This document shows positions 1 to 7,512 of a stretch of 17,807 bases of DNA, one piece after another. The notes below the pieces were generated by a model. The model searched no databases. It was not told the DNA's origin and worked only from the letters and a program-made list of their open reading frames with translations. Both the position numbers and the translations under genes were made by a program. Positions within the stretch are counted from its first letter, which is position 1, and each line of letters begins with the position of its first letter. The DNA is from Spirochaetia bacterium (GTDB lineage Bacteria > Spirochaetota > Spirochaetia > Treponematales > Breznakiellaceae), in NCBI GenBank assembly GCA_025997755.1, contig BNVA01000022.1, forward strand, positions 1 through 17,807, in the 5' to 3' direction.

Positions 1-932
1 AGACATTCTGGCGTAGACCGTAGATCGGCAAAGCCTTTGCATAGGTCATGCTGCTCAAAATGATGATTGAGCCGTACTTTAACGCAAAAACTGAAGCCAA
101 TCCGACTTCACATTGATCATCGCCGCCTGAAAGTTTGCTTATGTTGACGATTGACGGATAGCCGAAGGTACGGTCGCCGCCCTTGGGATTAAGAGCTGTA
201 CGCCGGATTTCGACGGCATTGCTGAACGCATCTTTTATCGACTTTGTTCCTACATCAAGAACAAGGTCCTTATTACCGGTCGCTTCAATTTTCTGAACTG
301 TGTCATAGAGAGCTTCGATCGTTGCAGCACGGACGCCTAAAAGAATTCCGGCATCGGCGGCGATCTTGCTCATATCGGCAAAGTTGGATTCATTTGCGCC
401 ATTGAGAATCGGCTTACAGGCTTTCGCAATTTCAACCGCTTCTTTTGCAGCCGCTACATCGGTAACATCAAGTACTACAACGCGCTCTGCCGCAGCCGCT
501 TTCTTTACCGCGTCAAGGAACTTGCCCTTGTCGCCTGAGAATTCGACATTGATCACTTCGCTGAACATACGCTCGCCTATGCGATCATAGTCAACTTCTT
601 TTGCCTCACCGAATACTTTGTCGAAATTGTCGCCGGTAACATTCACGCCGAAAAGACACTTTGAAACAAATGTTTTTTTCGTGACGGAACAGAACGGTTT
701 CGCCGCCGAGTGCAAATTCAGCCTTGCCTGCGCCGACTGTGTATTTTTTCATGGGCGGGGCGGATGCTTCGCTTAATTTGGCGAGGTCTTCCGGTTTAAT
801 ATGGGGGCATTTGTCAATAGTTGTGCCGCCCTGAGCGACCTTCATTCCGAAAGCCATACACGTAGGGCAACCGCATTCTTTGCAGTTTGTCTTTGGCGTA
901 TACTTAAAATAATCTAATCCTTTTAAAGCCAT
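1..932 (-). CDS. acsC: Corrinoid iron-sulfur protein large subunit (gamma), partial and frameshifted
   Basis: Large subunit of the corrinoid iron-sulfur protein, which carries the methyl group from methyltetrahydrofolate to acetyl-CoA synthase in the Wood-Ljungdahl pathway (cytoplasm). The N-terminus has the family's 4Fe-4S motif, with Cys at residues 17, 20, 25 and 42 (CX2CX4CX16C), followed by the conserved GGETVLFRHEK segment. The reading frame then breaks in a run of seven A (coding strand, 673-679). Removing one A restores the expected continuation (HEKTFVSK...), and that second frame stays open to the window edge, so about 310 of the roughly 450 residues usual for the family are present. 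The ATG at 930-932 has a strong AAGGAGG ribosome site that overlaps the acsD stop, which indicates translational coupling. The identification is firm. Whether the shift is a true mutation, a homopolymer sequencing error or rescued slippage cannot be decided from this sequence. Confidence 0.88.
673..679 (-). other. Homopolymer frameshift site in acsC (A7 on the coding strand)
   Basis: The coding strand reads cac-gaa-aaa-aac-att here; the upstream frame stops near 606. With six A instead of seven it reads cac-gaa-aaa-aca-ttt-gtt-tca and continues as a family-like sequence with no stop over about 220 codons to position 1. A net change of one base is therefore enough to explain the break. Confidence 0.85.
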
Positions 933-945
933 TTATCTGTCCTCC

Positions 946-1890
946 TTACACCAAAGCCGCTACGAGCTTGGAAATTGTTTCTGCTGATTTCGGGTGCTTT
1001 AAGATAACTGCATTTGAACCTGCCGCTATTAAGGCAGATGCTGTGCAAATCTCCATGTTGATACCGCGCTGCTCAACCGGACCCCAACCTTTTGGAGCAT
1101 CGGCTTCGGAAGCGACAGCTTCTTTTACACCCCATGCTTCCTGACCTGCCGGTGTGATGATTGGAACCTGTAGAGAAGCATCACCCTGAGAAAGAGCCGC
1201 AGCTTTGATACGATCCATTGTGGTAACGAGATATTCAAAACCATAGCCTGCCGCAGACTGACCAACATTCATAATAACATTGTCCAGTGAAACGCCTGCC
1301 TGTCCTATAACAACGTTAAGCTGCTTTGCAAGGTTAAGGTCAACGGCGGATTCTGCACCGATTTTCGCTTTGTAAGCTGTTACCGCACCAACGGCGATTT
1401 TTTTGTGGTTGCCTTCTTTTGCGGAAAGTAAAAGAACATTTTTTCCTTCGAGAGCTTCGGCAATCTTGTTAAAGAGGTCGCCGTCTTTCTCTTCGTTCTT
1501 GCAGCCTTGAACGACTAGCGGAAGAGTTACCGCCGCTACGACTTCTTTTGCAAGTTTTACACAGTCTTCAATGGATTTGTTGTCGCCATTAGGGTCTGCG
1601 CTTTCCAGATACAATGAAATAAAACTTACACCAGGTGCGGAGCAAGCCTTTTTTGCGAATTCAGGGATGGTTTTACAACCATCATAGAATTTCTTTAATT
1701 CGGGTAATTCAAGATTTGGACCCTTATCGGAAATCTCAATACCCACTTTTGGGGGATTCTTGATTGGATCATCGAAACTGTACAACGGCATAACACTTTC
1801 GCCACCAAGTACTACAGCTTTGTCCCCGACTCCAATCGTTACTTCCTTTATGGAAGCGTTGAACTTTTGCGGAACACGTTTAAACGGCAT
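946..1890 (-). CDS. acsD: Corrinoid iron-sulfur protein small subunit (delta)
   Basis: Small subunit of the corrinoid iron-sulfur protein. It pairs with AcsC to shuttle the methyl group between the methyltransferase AcsE and the CODH/acetyl-CoA synthase complex. The protein is 314 residues, a normal length for this TIM-barrel family, and begins with the family-typical MPFKRVPQKF. The motif VVLGGESVMPLYSFD follows near residue 30, and NPPKVGIEISD-type sequence comes after it. I place the start at the ATG at 1888-1890, which has AAAGGAG about 8 bases upstream. An in-frame GTG at 1923 would add 11 residues but has no ribosome site and lies only just inside the predicted transcript. The gene precedes acsC by 13 bp, so the order is small subunit then large, as in archaeal cdhD-cdhE and the reverse of Moorella thermoacetica acsC-acsD (order from memory). 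Confidence 0.93.
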   Translation of the reverse strand: MPFKRVPQKFNASIKEVTIGVGDKAVVLGGESVMPLYSFDDPIKNPPKVGIEISDKGPNLELPELKKFYDGCKTIPEFAKKACSAPGVSFISLYLESADPNGDNKSIEDCVKLAKEVVAAVTLPLVVQGCKNEEKDGDLFNKIAEALEGKNVLLLSAKEGNHKKIAVGAVTAYKAKIGAESAVDLNLAKQLNVVIGQAGVSLDNVIMNVGQSAAGYGFEYLVTTMDRIKAAALSQGDASLQVPIITPAGQEAWGVKEAVASEADAPKGWGPVEQRGINMEICTASALIAAGSNAVILKHPKSAETISKLVAALV

Positions 1891-1942
1891 ACCTTTTTCT
1901 CCTTTGGTATTATTTTTTGCCACAAGGCATAATTGACGCTCT

Positions 1943-1971
1943 ATTATGCAATATATTCATAAAATCGTCAA
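1943..1971 (-). promoter_or_regulatory. Sigma-70-type promoter for acsD-acsC
   Basis: On the minus strand a -35 box TTGACG (1966-1971) and a -10 box CATAAT (1943-1948) are separated by exactly 17 bp. Transcription would start near 1936, giving a leader of about 45 bases before the acsD ATG at 1890. This is one of the best promoter matches in the window. Confidence 0.7.
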
Positions 1972-2077
1972 GAAAAAGTTTTGCAGGATTTACCGCCTGC
2001 AGCGGAAGGTTTTCACGCTTAAAAATAATGATGAATGTCAAAAAAAATTGGTTTTTTGTTGCTTGAATTTATTTTGC

Positions 2078-2106
2078 TTGTCAAAATCTAATGGATGGTG
2101 AATAAC
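2078..2106 (+). promoter_or_regulatory. Probable promoter for the response regulator gene
   Basis: TTGTCA (2078-2083) and AATAAC (2101-2106) are 17 bp apart. The -35 box is a good match and the -10 box a moderate one. The start would lie near 2113, leaving about 35 bases before the regulator ATG. It stands back to back with the acsD promoter in the same 257-bp divergent gap. Confidence 0.45.
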
Positions 2107-2147
2107 AATGCGCTAGTTTGCCATAAAAACTTTTAGGAGGGATCATT

Positions 2148-2927
2148 ATGATGATCAATGTGGTTATAGCGGAGGGGAAAGAAAATTTTAGGGAGAGCAT
2201 AAAAAATCTTATTCTGACACAGCCTGATATTAACGTTGTAGGAATAGGGAAGGACGGTTATGAAGCGATAAAGCTCACGGAAACACACCACCCCGACATT
2301 GTACTGCTTGATTCTGAGCTTCCTTTGCTTGATGGGATTAAGGTTAGTAATTCCTTAAAAATACGTGCAGAATGGGCATCAACTATTTTGATTTCCGAAA
2401 AAATCGATGAAAACGGTATTATTAAATCGGTTCGTAACGGCATAACGGGCTTTGTTTTAAGACAACGGGTAATGGACGAAATTTGCCCTGCGGTGCGCTT
2501 AGTAAAGTCCGGCGGTTCTTTTATGAGTACGGAAATAGCGAAAAAAACTTTTGACATATTTTCTAGGTACGTGAAGGACTGTAACAGCGAAAATTCATGT
2601 TTGCATATCAAAGAGGGCATTACCTTTAAACCGCTGCCGGTAAACAAAGTAGAATTGCAGCTTGTGAAATTCATAGGACTTGGACTTTCAAATAAGGAAA
2701 TAGCCGAGCTGCTGATGCTAAAAGAAACAACAATACGCAACTACATCTCATTGATTCTGCAAAAGACGGGACTTGAACACAGAACCCAGATAGCTATATA
2801 CGCTATCAATAACGGGTTCGCCAATAAAAAGGACCTGTTGATACGCAAAAGCCGGGAAAAACACGCGTACCCCAGAAAGGTAGCGCAATATCCACATGCT
2901 CAACCTTCTACTTTATTTTTGCAATGA
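2148..2927 (+). CDS. NarL/LuxR-family response regulator with degenerate receiver
   Basis: DNA-binding response regulator of 259 residues. Residues 3-120 form a receiver domain, and residues 168-222 a LuxR-type helix-turn-helix (GLSNKEIAELLMLKETTIRNY). The phospho-acceptor Asp55 is present in the motif VLLDSELPLLDG, and Ser83 sits at the usual Ser/Thr switch position. The acidic pair near the N-terminus is reduced to Ala8-Glu9, and the normally invariant Lys is Arg105, so ordinary phosphorylation is doubtful. A basic tail of about 35 residues follows the HTH. The ATG at 2148 has a strong TTAGGAGGG ribosome site; a second Met follows at once. The gene is divergent from acsDC, which suggests but does not prove control of those genes. 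No histidine kinase gene is adjacent. Its last 20 bp overlap the 3' end of the convergent phosphoesterase gene. Confidence 0.85.
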   Translation: MMINVVIAEGKENFRESIKNLILTQPDINVVGIGKDGYEAIKLTETHHPDIVLLDSELPLLDGIKVSNSLKIRAEWASTILISEKIDENGIIKSVRNGITGFVLRQRVMDEICPAVRLVKSGGSFMSTEIAKKTFDIFSRYVKDCNSENSCLHIKEGITFKPLPVNKVELQLVKFIGLGLSNKEIAELLMLKETTIRNYISLILQKTGLEHRTQIAIYAINNGFANKKDLLIRKSREKHAYPRKVAQYPHAQPSTLFLQ

Positions 2928-3813
2928 TCTCTGAAATGACGCGGTCTGTATCTTCGTAAGATACCTGACAGGTTCCTACCTGCCGGTGACCGCCGCCTCC
3001 GTATTTTAACATGAGGCTGCCCACATCAACCGTCGCCGTTCTGTTGATAATGCTGTAACCTACGGTAACAACACAGTTTACCATTTGTTTGCCGTCAACA
3101 ACCCAAAGCGATATGTTTTGATTCGGGAAAAGCGTGTAGAGGAGAAAGCGGTTTCCGGCATTTATCACCTTCTCGCCGCGAAGATCAACTACTACTACGC
3201 TGCCATCGGTTTTGGCGCGGTTTTTTACCATTGCGATAAATAATTCATGCTGCTCTTTGTAGGCATCTACACGTTCCTTAACATCCGGTAAGGCTAGTAT
3301 CTCATTTATAGGCTTATTGAGCGTCTCACGGGCGAGTTTTTTCATCAAATCAAGATTGCTTATAGAAAAATTTCTAAAGCGTCCTAAACCGGTGCGGGGG
3401 TCTGCAATAAATCCAAGCAAAACCCAGCCTTCGGGGTGGAGAATCTCATCGACCGTCAAATCCGCCGAATCCATCTTGTCGGCGTACTTTACCATTTCCG
3501 CAAACTGCCCTAACTTTGCGTCCCCGCCATAGTAATCATAAACAACGCGGGCGCAGCTAGGCGCTTTTTTGGAAACACCGTCAAATTTGAGATTATCTCC
3601 AAGCCTTTCCGCCTCGCTTGAATGATGATCAAACCACAGCCCGCAGCCCGCTATATATGGAACATTTGCTACAATATCATTTTTTGTGGCTTCAATAAGT
3701 CCGTCCTGAATGTCTTTAGGGTGAACAAACTGCCAATCATTTATTAAACCCATCGCCTCAAACAAAGCGCCGCAGGCTAATCCGTCAAAATCCGATCTGG
3801 TTATCAACCGCAT
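2908..3813 (-). CDS. DHH-family phosphoesterase (exopolyphosphatase-like)
   Basis: Cytoplasmic metal-dependent phosphoesterase of 301 residues. The DHH domain shows RSDFDG with Asp8 and Asp10, the signature Asp62-His63-His64, and a YADKMDSADL segment with Asp112 and Asp115 for metal binding. The C-terminal DHHA1 substrate domain ends with the GGGGHRQVGTC motif at 272-282. Members of this superfamily cleave phosphodiester or phosphoanhydride bonds (nano-RNase/pAp phosphatase, exopolyphosphatase, RecJ); at this size a NrnA-like or polyphosphatase-like activity is possible and the exact substrate cannot be read from sequence. The ATG has an AAGGGGGA ribosome site and a good promoter 53 bp upstream, so it is probably a single-gene transcript. 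Its 3' end overlaps the convergent response regulator gene by 20 bp. Confidence 0.85.
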   Translation of the reverse strand: MRLITRSDFDGLACGALFEAMGLINDWQFVHPKDIQDGLIEATKNDIVANVPYIAGCGLWFDHHSSEAERLGDNLKFDGVSKKAPSCARVVYDYYGGDAKLGQFAEMVKYADKMDSADLTVDEILHPEGWVLLGFIADPRTGLGRFRNFSISNLDLMKKLARETLNKPINEILALPDVKERVDAYKEQHELFIAMVKNRAKTDGSVVVVDLRGEKVINAGNRFLLYTLFPNQNISLWVVDGKQMVNCVVTVGYSIINRTATVDVGSLMLKYGGGGHRQVGTCQVSYEDTDRVISEIIAKIK

Positions 3814-3814
3814 A

Positions 3815-3844
3815 TTACAATCCCCCTTAGGTATCTGCTATAAT
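3815..3844 (+). promoter_or_regulatory. Possible promoter for the nucleotidylyltransferase-phosphatase fusion
   Basis: A perfect TATAAT lies at 3839-3844, with only a poor -35 match (TTACAA, 3815-3820, 18-bp spacing). It would put the start near 3851, about 43 bases upstream of the GTG at 3894. Because it overlaps the -10 box of the opposing promoter, the two polymerases could compete. Confidence 0.35.
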
Positions 3845-3871
3845 AATATAGAAAACGATGGGGAATGTGAA
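3843..3871 (-). promoter_or_regulatory. Sigma-70-type promoter for the DHH phosphoesterase
   Basis: On the minus strand TTCACA (3866-3871) and TATTAT (3843-3848) are 17 bp apart, each one base from consensus. The start would lie near 3836, about 23 bases before the ATG at 3813. The -10 box overlaps a perfect TATAAT on the plus strand at 3839-3844. Confidence 0.65.
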
Positions 3872-3893
3872 GATCAGAAACTAGAAACTAGGG

Positions 3894-5195
3894 GTGATAA
3901 AAATTAAAGCGGTTATAACGGCGGGCGGCAAGGGAACGCGGATTGCGAGTCTACAGCCGGATATTCCAAAGCCCATGATCAAAATACTAGGTAAACCAAT
4001 TTTAGAATATCAGATTGATTGTTTAAAAAAATACGGTATCACGGATATTATTTTGGTTGTAGGGTATCTGTCCGGTAAAATAAAAGATTACTTTGGTAAC
4101 GGGGAGAAATTCGGCGTCTGCATAGATTATTGGACGGAAACCGAACCTCTTGGCTCTGCCGGAGCTTTATTTAAAATTCAAGGCAGATTAACCGAAGATT
4201 TTTTGTTTATAAACGGAGATATAGTTTTTGATATTGATTTTCCGCGTTTTATCGAATTTTATAAAACAAAAAAAGCGTTTGCCGCATTACTTATCCATCC
4301 GAACAGCCATCCCTTCGACAGCTCTCTGCTTGTAACGGATAAAGATGAACGAGTTATAAAATGGCTGAACAAGGACGATGAGCGGGAAATATACAAAAAT
4401 CAGGTGAACGCCGGTATTCATATCGTATCGAAACGCTTGTTGGGTTTAATTAAAGTTGAAAGTGAAAAACTTGATTTTGACCGCGATATTATAAAACCCA
4501 ACATAGAGCGCTGCGGGATTTATGCGTATAACACAACAGAATATGTTTTGGATATGGGAACGCCGGAACGTCTGGGTAAAGCTGCCCGCGACATTGAAAG
4601 AGGGTTTGTCGTTAAAAAAAATCTTTCGTTAAAACAAAAAGCGTTTTTTTTGGATCGGGACGGCACTATAAACAAAACAAACGGCTTTGTCCGGCGTGCA
4701 GAGGACTTCGAACTGATTGAAGGCGTTGCCGAATCAATAAAAAAAATCAACGATTCCGGTTGTCTTGCGATAGTTATTACAAACCAGCCTGTGATAGCGC
4801 GGGGCGGGTGTACGCTGGAGGAACTTGACCGCATACATCAAAAACTCGAAACCGAGCTTGGGAAAAAAGGCGCTTATATAGACGCGCTATATTTTTGCCC
4901 TCATCATCCTGACAAGGGTTTTGAAGGCGAGATAGCGGAGTATAAAATTGACTGCGGCTGCCGAAAACCAAAACCCGGAATGATCCTTGCCGCCGCAAAG
5001 AAATTCAACATCGATCTATCGCTGTCGTATATGGTAGGCGATAGTTTCCGCGACTGGGGAGCAGGTCTTGCCGCCGGTTGTAAATCGGTCTTTCTCTCAC
5101 GCGGTGTTGATATAAAAACACTGCCGCGCCCTACGCCTAAAGAAGTGCTTGTGTTTGATAATTTGAAAGATTTTATGGATAGTGTGGATCTGTGA
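3894..5195 (+). CDS. Sugar-1-phosphate nucleotidylyltransferase fused to GmhB-type HAD phosphatase
   Basis: Two-domain enzyme of 433 residues. Residues 4-235 are a nucleotidyltransferase with signature GGKGTR (11-16), Lys26 in the PKP motif and metal-binding Asp109 in NGD. It resembles enzymes that make GDP- or ADP-activated sugars. Residues 250-433 are a HAD phosphatase of the D-glycero-D-manno-heptose-1,7-bisphosphate phosphatase type: DRDGT with Asp254 and Asp256, Thr296 in ITNQ, a zinc loop with Cys335, His337, Cys354 and Cys356 before RKPKPG, and GDS at 382-384. Together these would perform the dephosphorylation and activation steps of nucleotide-heptose synthesis; the kinase and isomerase are not in the window. 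The GTG start is chosen because conserved sequence begins within a few codons; its AGGGG abuts the GTG, so initiation may be unusual (an ATT at 3903 is better spaced). The heptose assignment is an inference from the phosphatase half. Confidence 0.85.
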   Translation: MIKIKAVITAGGKGTRIASLQPDIPKPMIKILGKPILEYQIDCLKKYGITDIILVVGYLSGKIKDYFGNGEKFGVCIDYWTETEPLGSAGALFKIQGRLTEDFLFINGDIVFDIDFPRFIEFYKTKKAFAALLIHPNSHPFDSSLLVTDKDERVIKWLNKDDEREIYKNQVNAGIHIVSKRLLGLIKVESEKLDFDRDIIKPNIERCGIYAYNTTEYVLDMGTPERLGKAARDIERGFVVKKNLSLKQKAFFLDRDGTINKTNGFVRRAEDFELIEGVAESIKKINDSGCLAIVITNQPVIARGGCTLEELDRIHQKLETELGKKGAYIDALYFCPHHPDKGFEGEIAEYKIDCGCRKPKPGMILAAAKKFNIDLSLSYMVGDSFRDWGAGLAAGCKSVFLSRGVDIKTLPRPTPKEVLVFDNLKDFMDSVDL

Positions 5196-5242
5196 TCCGC
5201 AGTTTGTAAAATGAGAATTACTAAAGCTTTTTTGAATTTCTC

Positions 5243-5271
5243 TTGCCGTTTTACCTATTTCTTGTTATATT
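5243..5271 (+). promoter_or_regulatory. Promoter for the FN3-like exported protein gene, possibly leaderless
   Basis: TTGCCG (5243-5248) and TATATT (5266-5271) are 17 bp apart. A start 6-9 bases downstream of the -10 box falls at 5277-5280, directly before the ATG at 5281. No Shine-Dalgarno sequence is visible, which fits a leaderless or near-leaderless mRNA. Confidence 0.55.
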
Positions 5272-5280
5272 TATGCCATA

Positions 5281-6648
5281 ATGAAAACTTCTCGATTGGT
5301 TATTTTTATGGCAATTTTTGTTTGTCAGAATAGCTTTTCACAGAACGAAGCCGCCATTTTTGCACCTTTTGTGTCGCAGCTTCAGGCGGAGGCTCAGGGA
5401 CGTGATGTTCATCTAAAGTGGAAAGATTCGCCAAATGCGTTCGGCCATGCTTATGTATACCGCTCAAATACTCCCTTTTACGGAAGCGGACAGACAGGGC
5501 AGAGCGGAGCTGTAGAAGTGCCATACGGACGGCAGACTTACACGGATACTCCTCCGGCAAAAGGCGAATGGTACTATTATGTTGCCGCCAGTGATGATAC
5601 CAAGCAGCGTTACGATATTTTAATTCCTTTCAACAATATGGTGAACATAAATGTAGACGGACAGCCGCATGCAACCGGTGCAAGCGCCTTTGTACTCCCC
5701 CAGTCGGCGCCCGGAGATGTGATAAATATCCGGTATATGTCTTCCCCATCATTGCCATTGACCGATGCGGAATCATTAGATGAAGATTATCGTTCCTACA
5801 AACAGTCGGGAGACAGCTTTATTACAGGGTCGGAAATAACTAACATTTCAGCAAAGACCTATGGCGAAAGCATACAAATCAACTTTAATAAATTTAATAA
5901 CGCAAAAAATGCCGTGCTTTACCGCAGTATTCAGCCATTCCGCAAATTCAGCGATCTGTTATCGGCTGCCGTTGTAAAGTTAAACGTAGTATCCCCATAT
6001 ACCGATAGACCCGCCTCCGGTGTCCCATATTTTTATGCCGTTGTTTACGAAGAAGATATTAAAACAGGTAACGTTAAAATAATGCCGGGTAAAAATGTAA
6101 CGGACTTTCCGGTGGAGATACCTAGGCGGCAATTGCAAAACCCGCAGGTGGAAACTACATATTACGGCGGTCCCTTATCCGCACCTGCTATGAATGAACC
6201 TGCATCAAGTTATACAAGAACAGATTCTTATAAAGCTGTCGAAGAAACTAGGAATTCCATCATATCCTCTAACATGTCTTCTAAATCTGTTGAGCCTGAT
6301 CCCTTTATTGTAAAAAAAGAAGTTGAGCTTCGTCAACCCAGGGTTTTTAATCAAGACCTTCAAAGCGCGGTTTCCAGCGAAGATGAAAAAAATCTTGCCA
6401 TGATTGTACAAGGTCCCTTTATGTGGCGCGATTGGAACATGGCGCAGAATAGTTTAAAGCAGTATCTTCAGTCAAATATTAGGAATGCCGCCTGCCGGGT
6501 ACGCGCCGGTTTTTATCTTGCTCAAACATATTATTTTACAGGCGACACCGCTGCCGCTATTAATGAATTTAAGTCTATTCAGACGCGCTATCCCGAAGAA
6601 ATAGACGCATGGATAGATGCCTGTAATGCACGTTTGGGGTACCGTTAA
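5281..6648 (+). CDS. Exported protein with two FN3-like domains and a TPR-like C-terminus
   Basis: Exported protein of 455 residues; no named family recognised. The N-terminus is a clear signal peptide (Lys2, Arg5, hydrophobic core, likely cleavage after Ser20 before QNEAA). Two regions of alternating beta-type sequence, about 30-125 and 180-285, look like fibronectin type III folds: both contain a VYRS/LYRS strand followed by a YYYV or YFYAV strand typical of such domains. Residues 285-345 are a Pro/Ser/Thr-rich linker. The last 90 residues are helical and resemble tetratricopeptide repeats (AGFYLAQTYYFTGDTAAAINEF). A periplasmic or envelope-associated binding or assembly role is plausible. 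The next gene, also exported, starts 30 bp downstream, so the two are probably co-transcribed. Domain assignments are by eye. Confidence 0.75.
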   Translation: MKTSRLVIFMAIFVCQNSFSQNEAAIFAPFVSQLQAEAQGRDVHLKWKDSPNAFGHAYVYRSNTPFYGSGQTGQSGAVEVPYGRQTYTDTPPAKGEWYYYVAASDDTKQRYDILIPFNNMVNINVDGQPHATGASAFVLPQSAPGDVINIRYMSSPSLPLTDAESLDEDYRSYKQSGDSFITGSEITNISAKTYGESIQINFNKFNNAKNAVLYRSIQPFRKFSDLLSAAVVKLNVVSPYTDRPASGVPYFYAVVYEEDIKTGNVKIMPGKNVTDFPVEIPRRQLQNPQVETTYYGGPLSAPAMNEPASSYTRTDSYKAVEETRNSIISSNMSSKSVEPDPFIVKKEVELRQPRVFNQDLQSAVSSEDEKNLAMIVQGPFMWRDWNMAQNSLKQYLQSNIRNAACRVRAGFYLAQTYYFTGDTAAAINEFKSIQTRYPEEIDAWIDACNARLGYR

Positions 6649-6678
6649 ACGCAGCTAATTTAATGCGCTTGTTGTTTG

Positions 6679-7512
6679 ATGAAAAATTCTTTTTTCATAA
6701 TACTGTTTTTTCTTTTTAGCTTTTTTAATGCGGCTCTTGCGGCAGCAGATACTGCGGTACCTAAAGTCTTTAATATGCCTGCAAAAACACCTGAATCCAA
6801 CGGTACTTTTGTTATTTGTATGATCCTGCCGCAGCAAAAAAATAATATTGCTTTTGAATTTATCGAAAGCGTCAAAAAAATGGAAAATTCTTTTGACACG
6901 CTTATTGTTTTTTTGGATAGTGAATCTTCTTTAAATTATGACAGGGAAGAAGATGAGGAAGCCCCGTTTGCTTATGAAAGTTTACAGGATATTTTAGACA
7001 AACTAGATGATGAAAAAAACGTTCTTGTTGTAAGCGTTTCGTTTTTTTTAACTGACGATAAAATCAATAGGATCGTTGTAACAAGAGGCGGAAGTACAGC
7101 GAAGAATTCAACATGGGCAGCCCCGCTTGAAATTGTAATGCCGTTTTTCAACACACTCAAAGACAATGACGTAAGTGTCTTTATGCAGGCAGGACAAAAT
7201 GATCTAACGGAATATATAGATCAATGGGACTATGATTTTCCGGTTCTTACGATTAATACCGGTATAGAAAATATCGCATCGCCAAAAATGATAAACCTGT
7301 TATTTGATTACGCGGATAAAATAATAAAAAGTGATTTAAAAGATTTTGACAGAAATTATTTTTTTTATCAGACTCGTGGAAAATTTATTTTTATTTCCGA
7401 GTTTATGCTTGTTTGTTCGGCGCTTGGGGCGGGCGCTTTAATTTTGTTTTTAACGCTTGTTACAGTTCAAATAATTCATGCAAAAAAAGAGCCGAGGCCT
7501 GCGCAACATTAA
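6679..7512 (+). CDS. Exported, C-terminally membrane-anchored protein of unknown function
   Basis: Not a family I recognise. The 277-residue protein has a signal peptide (Lys2, a Phe-rich hydrophobic core, cleavage near ALA-AADT at about residue 22) and one transmembrane segment near its C-terminus (about 236-262, FMLVCSALGAGALILFLTLV), followed by a short basic tail. Most of the protein should therefore lie in the periplasm with the tail in the cytoplasm. The body is mixed alpha/beta with an acidic stretch (REEDEEAP). The ATG at 6679 is preferred over the TTG immediately before it; neither has a ribosome site, so translation may depend on the upstream gene ending 30 bp earlier. Its last 53 bp overlap the convergent RNA methyltransferase gene, and the overlapped part encodes the end of the membrane segment and the tail. 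Confidence 0.7.
   Translation: MKNSFFIILFFLFSFFNAALAAADTAVPKVFNMPAKTPESNGTFVICMILPQQKNNIAFEFIESVKKMENSFDTLIVFLDSESSLNYDREEDEEAPFAYESLQDILDKLDDEKNVLVVSVSFFLTDDKINRIVVTRGGSTAKNSTWAAPLEIVMPFFNTLKDNDVSVFMQAGQNDLTEYIDQWDYDFPVLTINTGIENIASPKMINLLFDYADKIIKSDLKDFDRNYFFYQTRGKFIFISEFMLVCSALGAGALILFLTLVTVQIIHAKKEPRPAQH

Noticed and set aside
1891..1923. GTG start extending acsD by 11 residues
   Set aside because: It has no ribosome site, while the ATG at 1890 has AAAGGAG at good spacing and the family-typical N-terminus.
5186..5198. GGATC-TGT-GATCC hairpin at the end of the fusion gene as a terminator
   Set aside because: The stem is only 5 bp and includes the stop codon; no T run follows.
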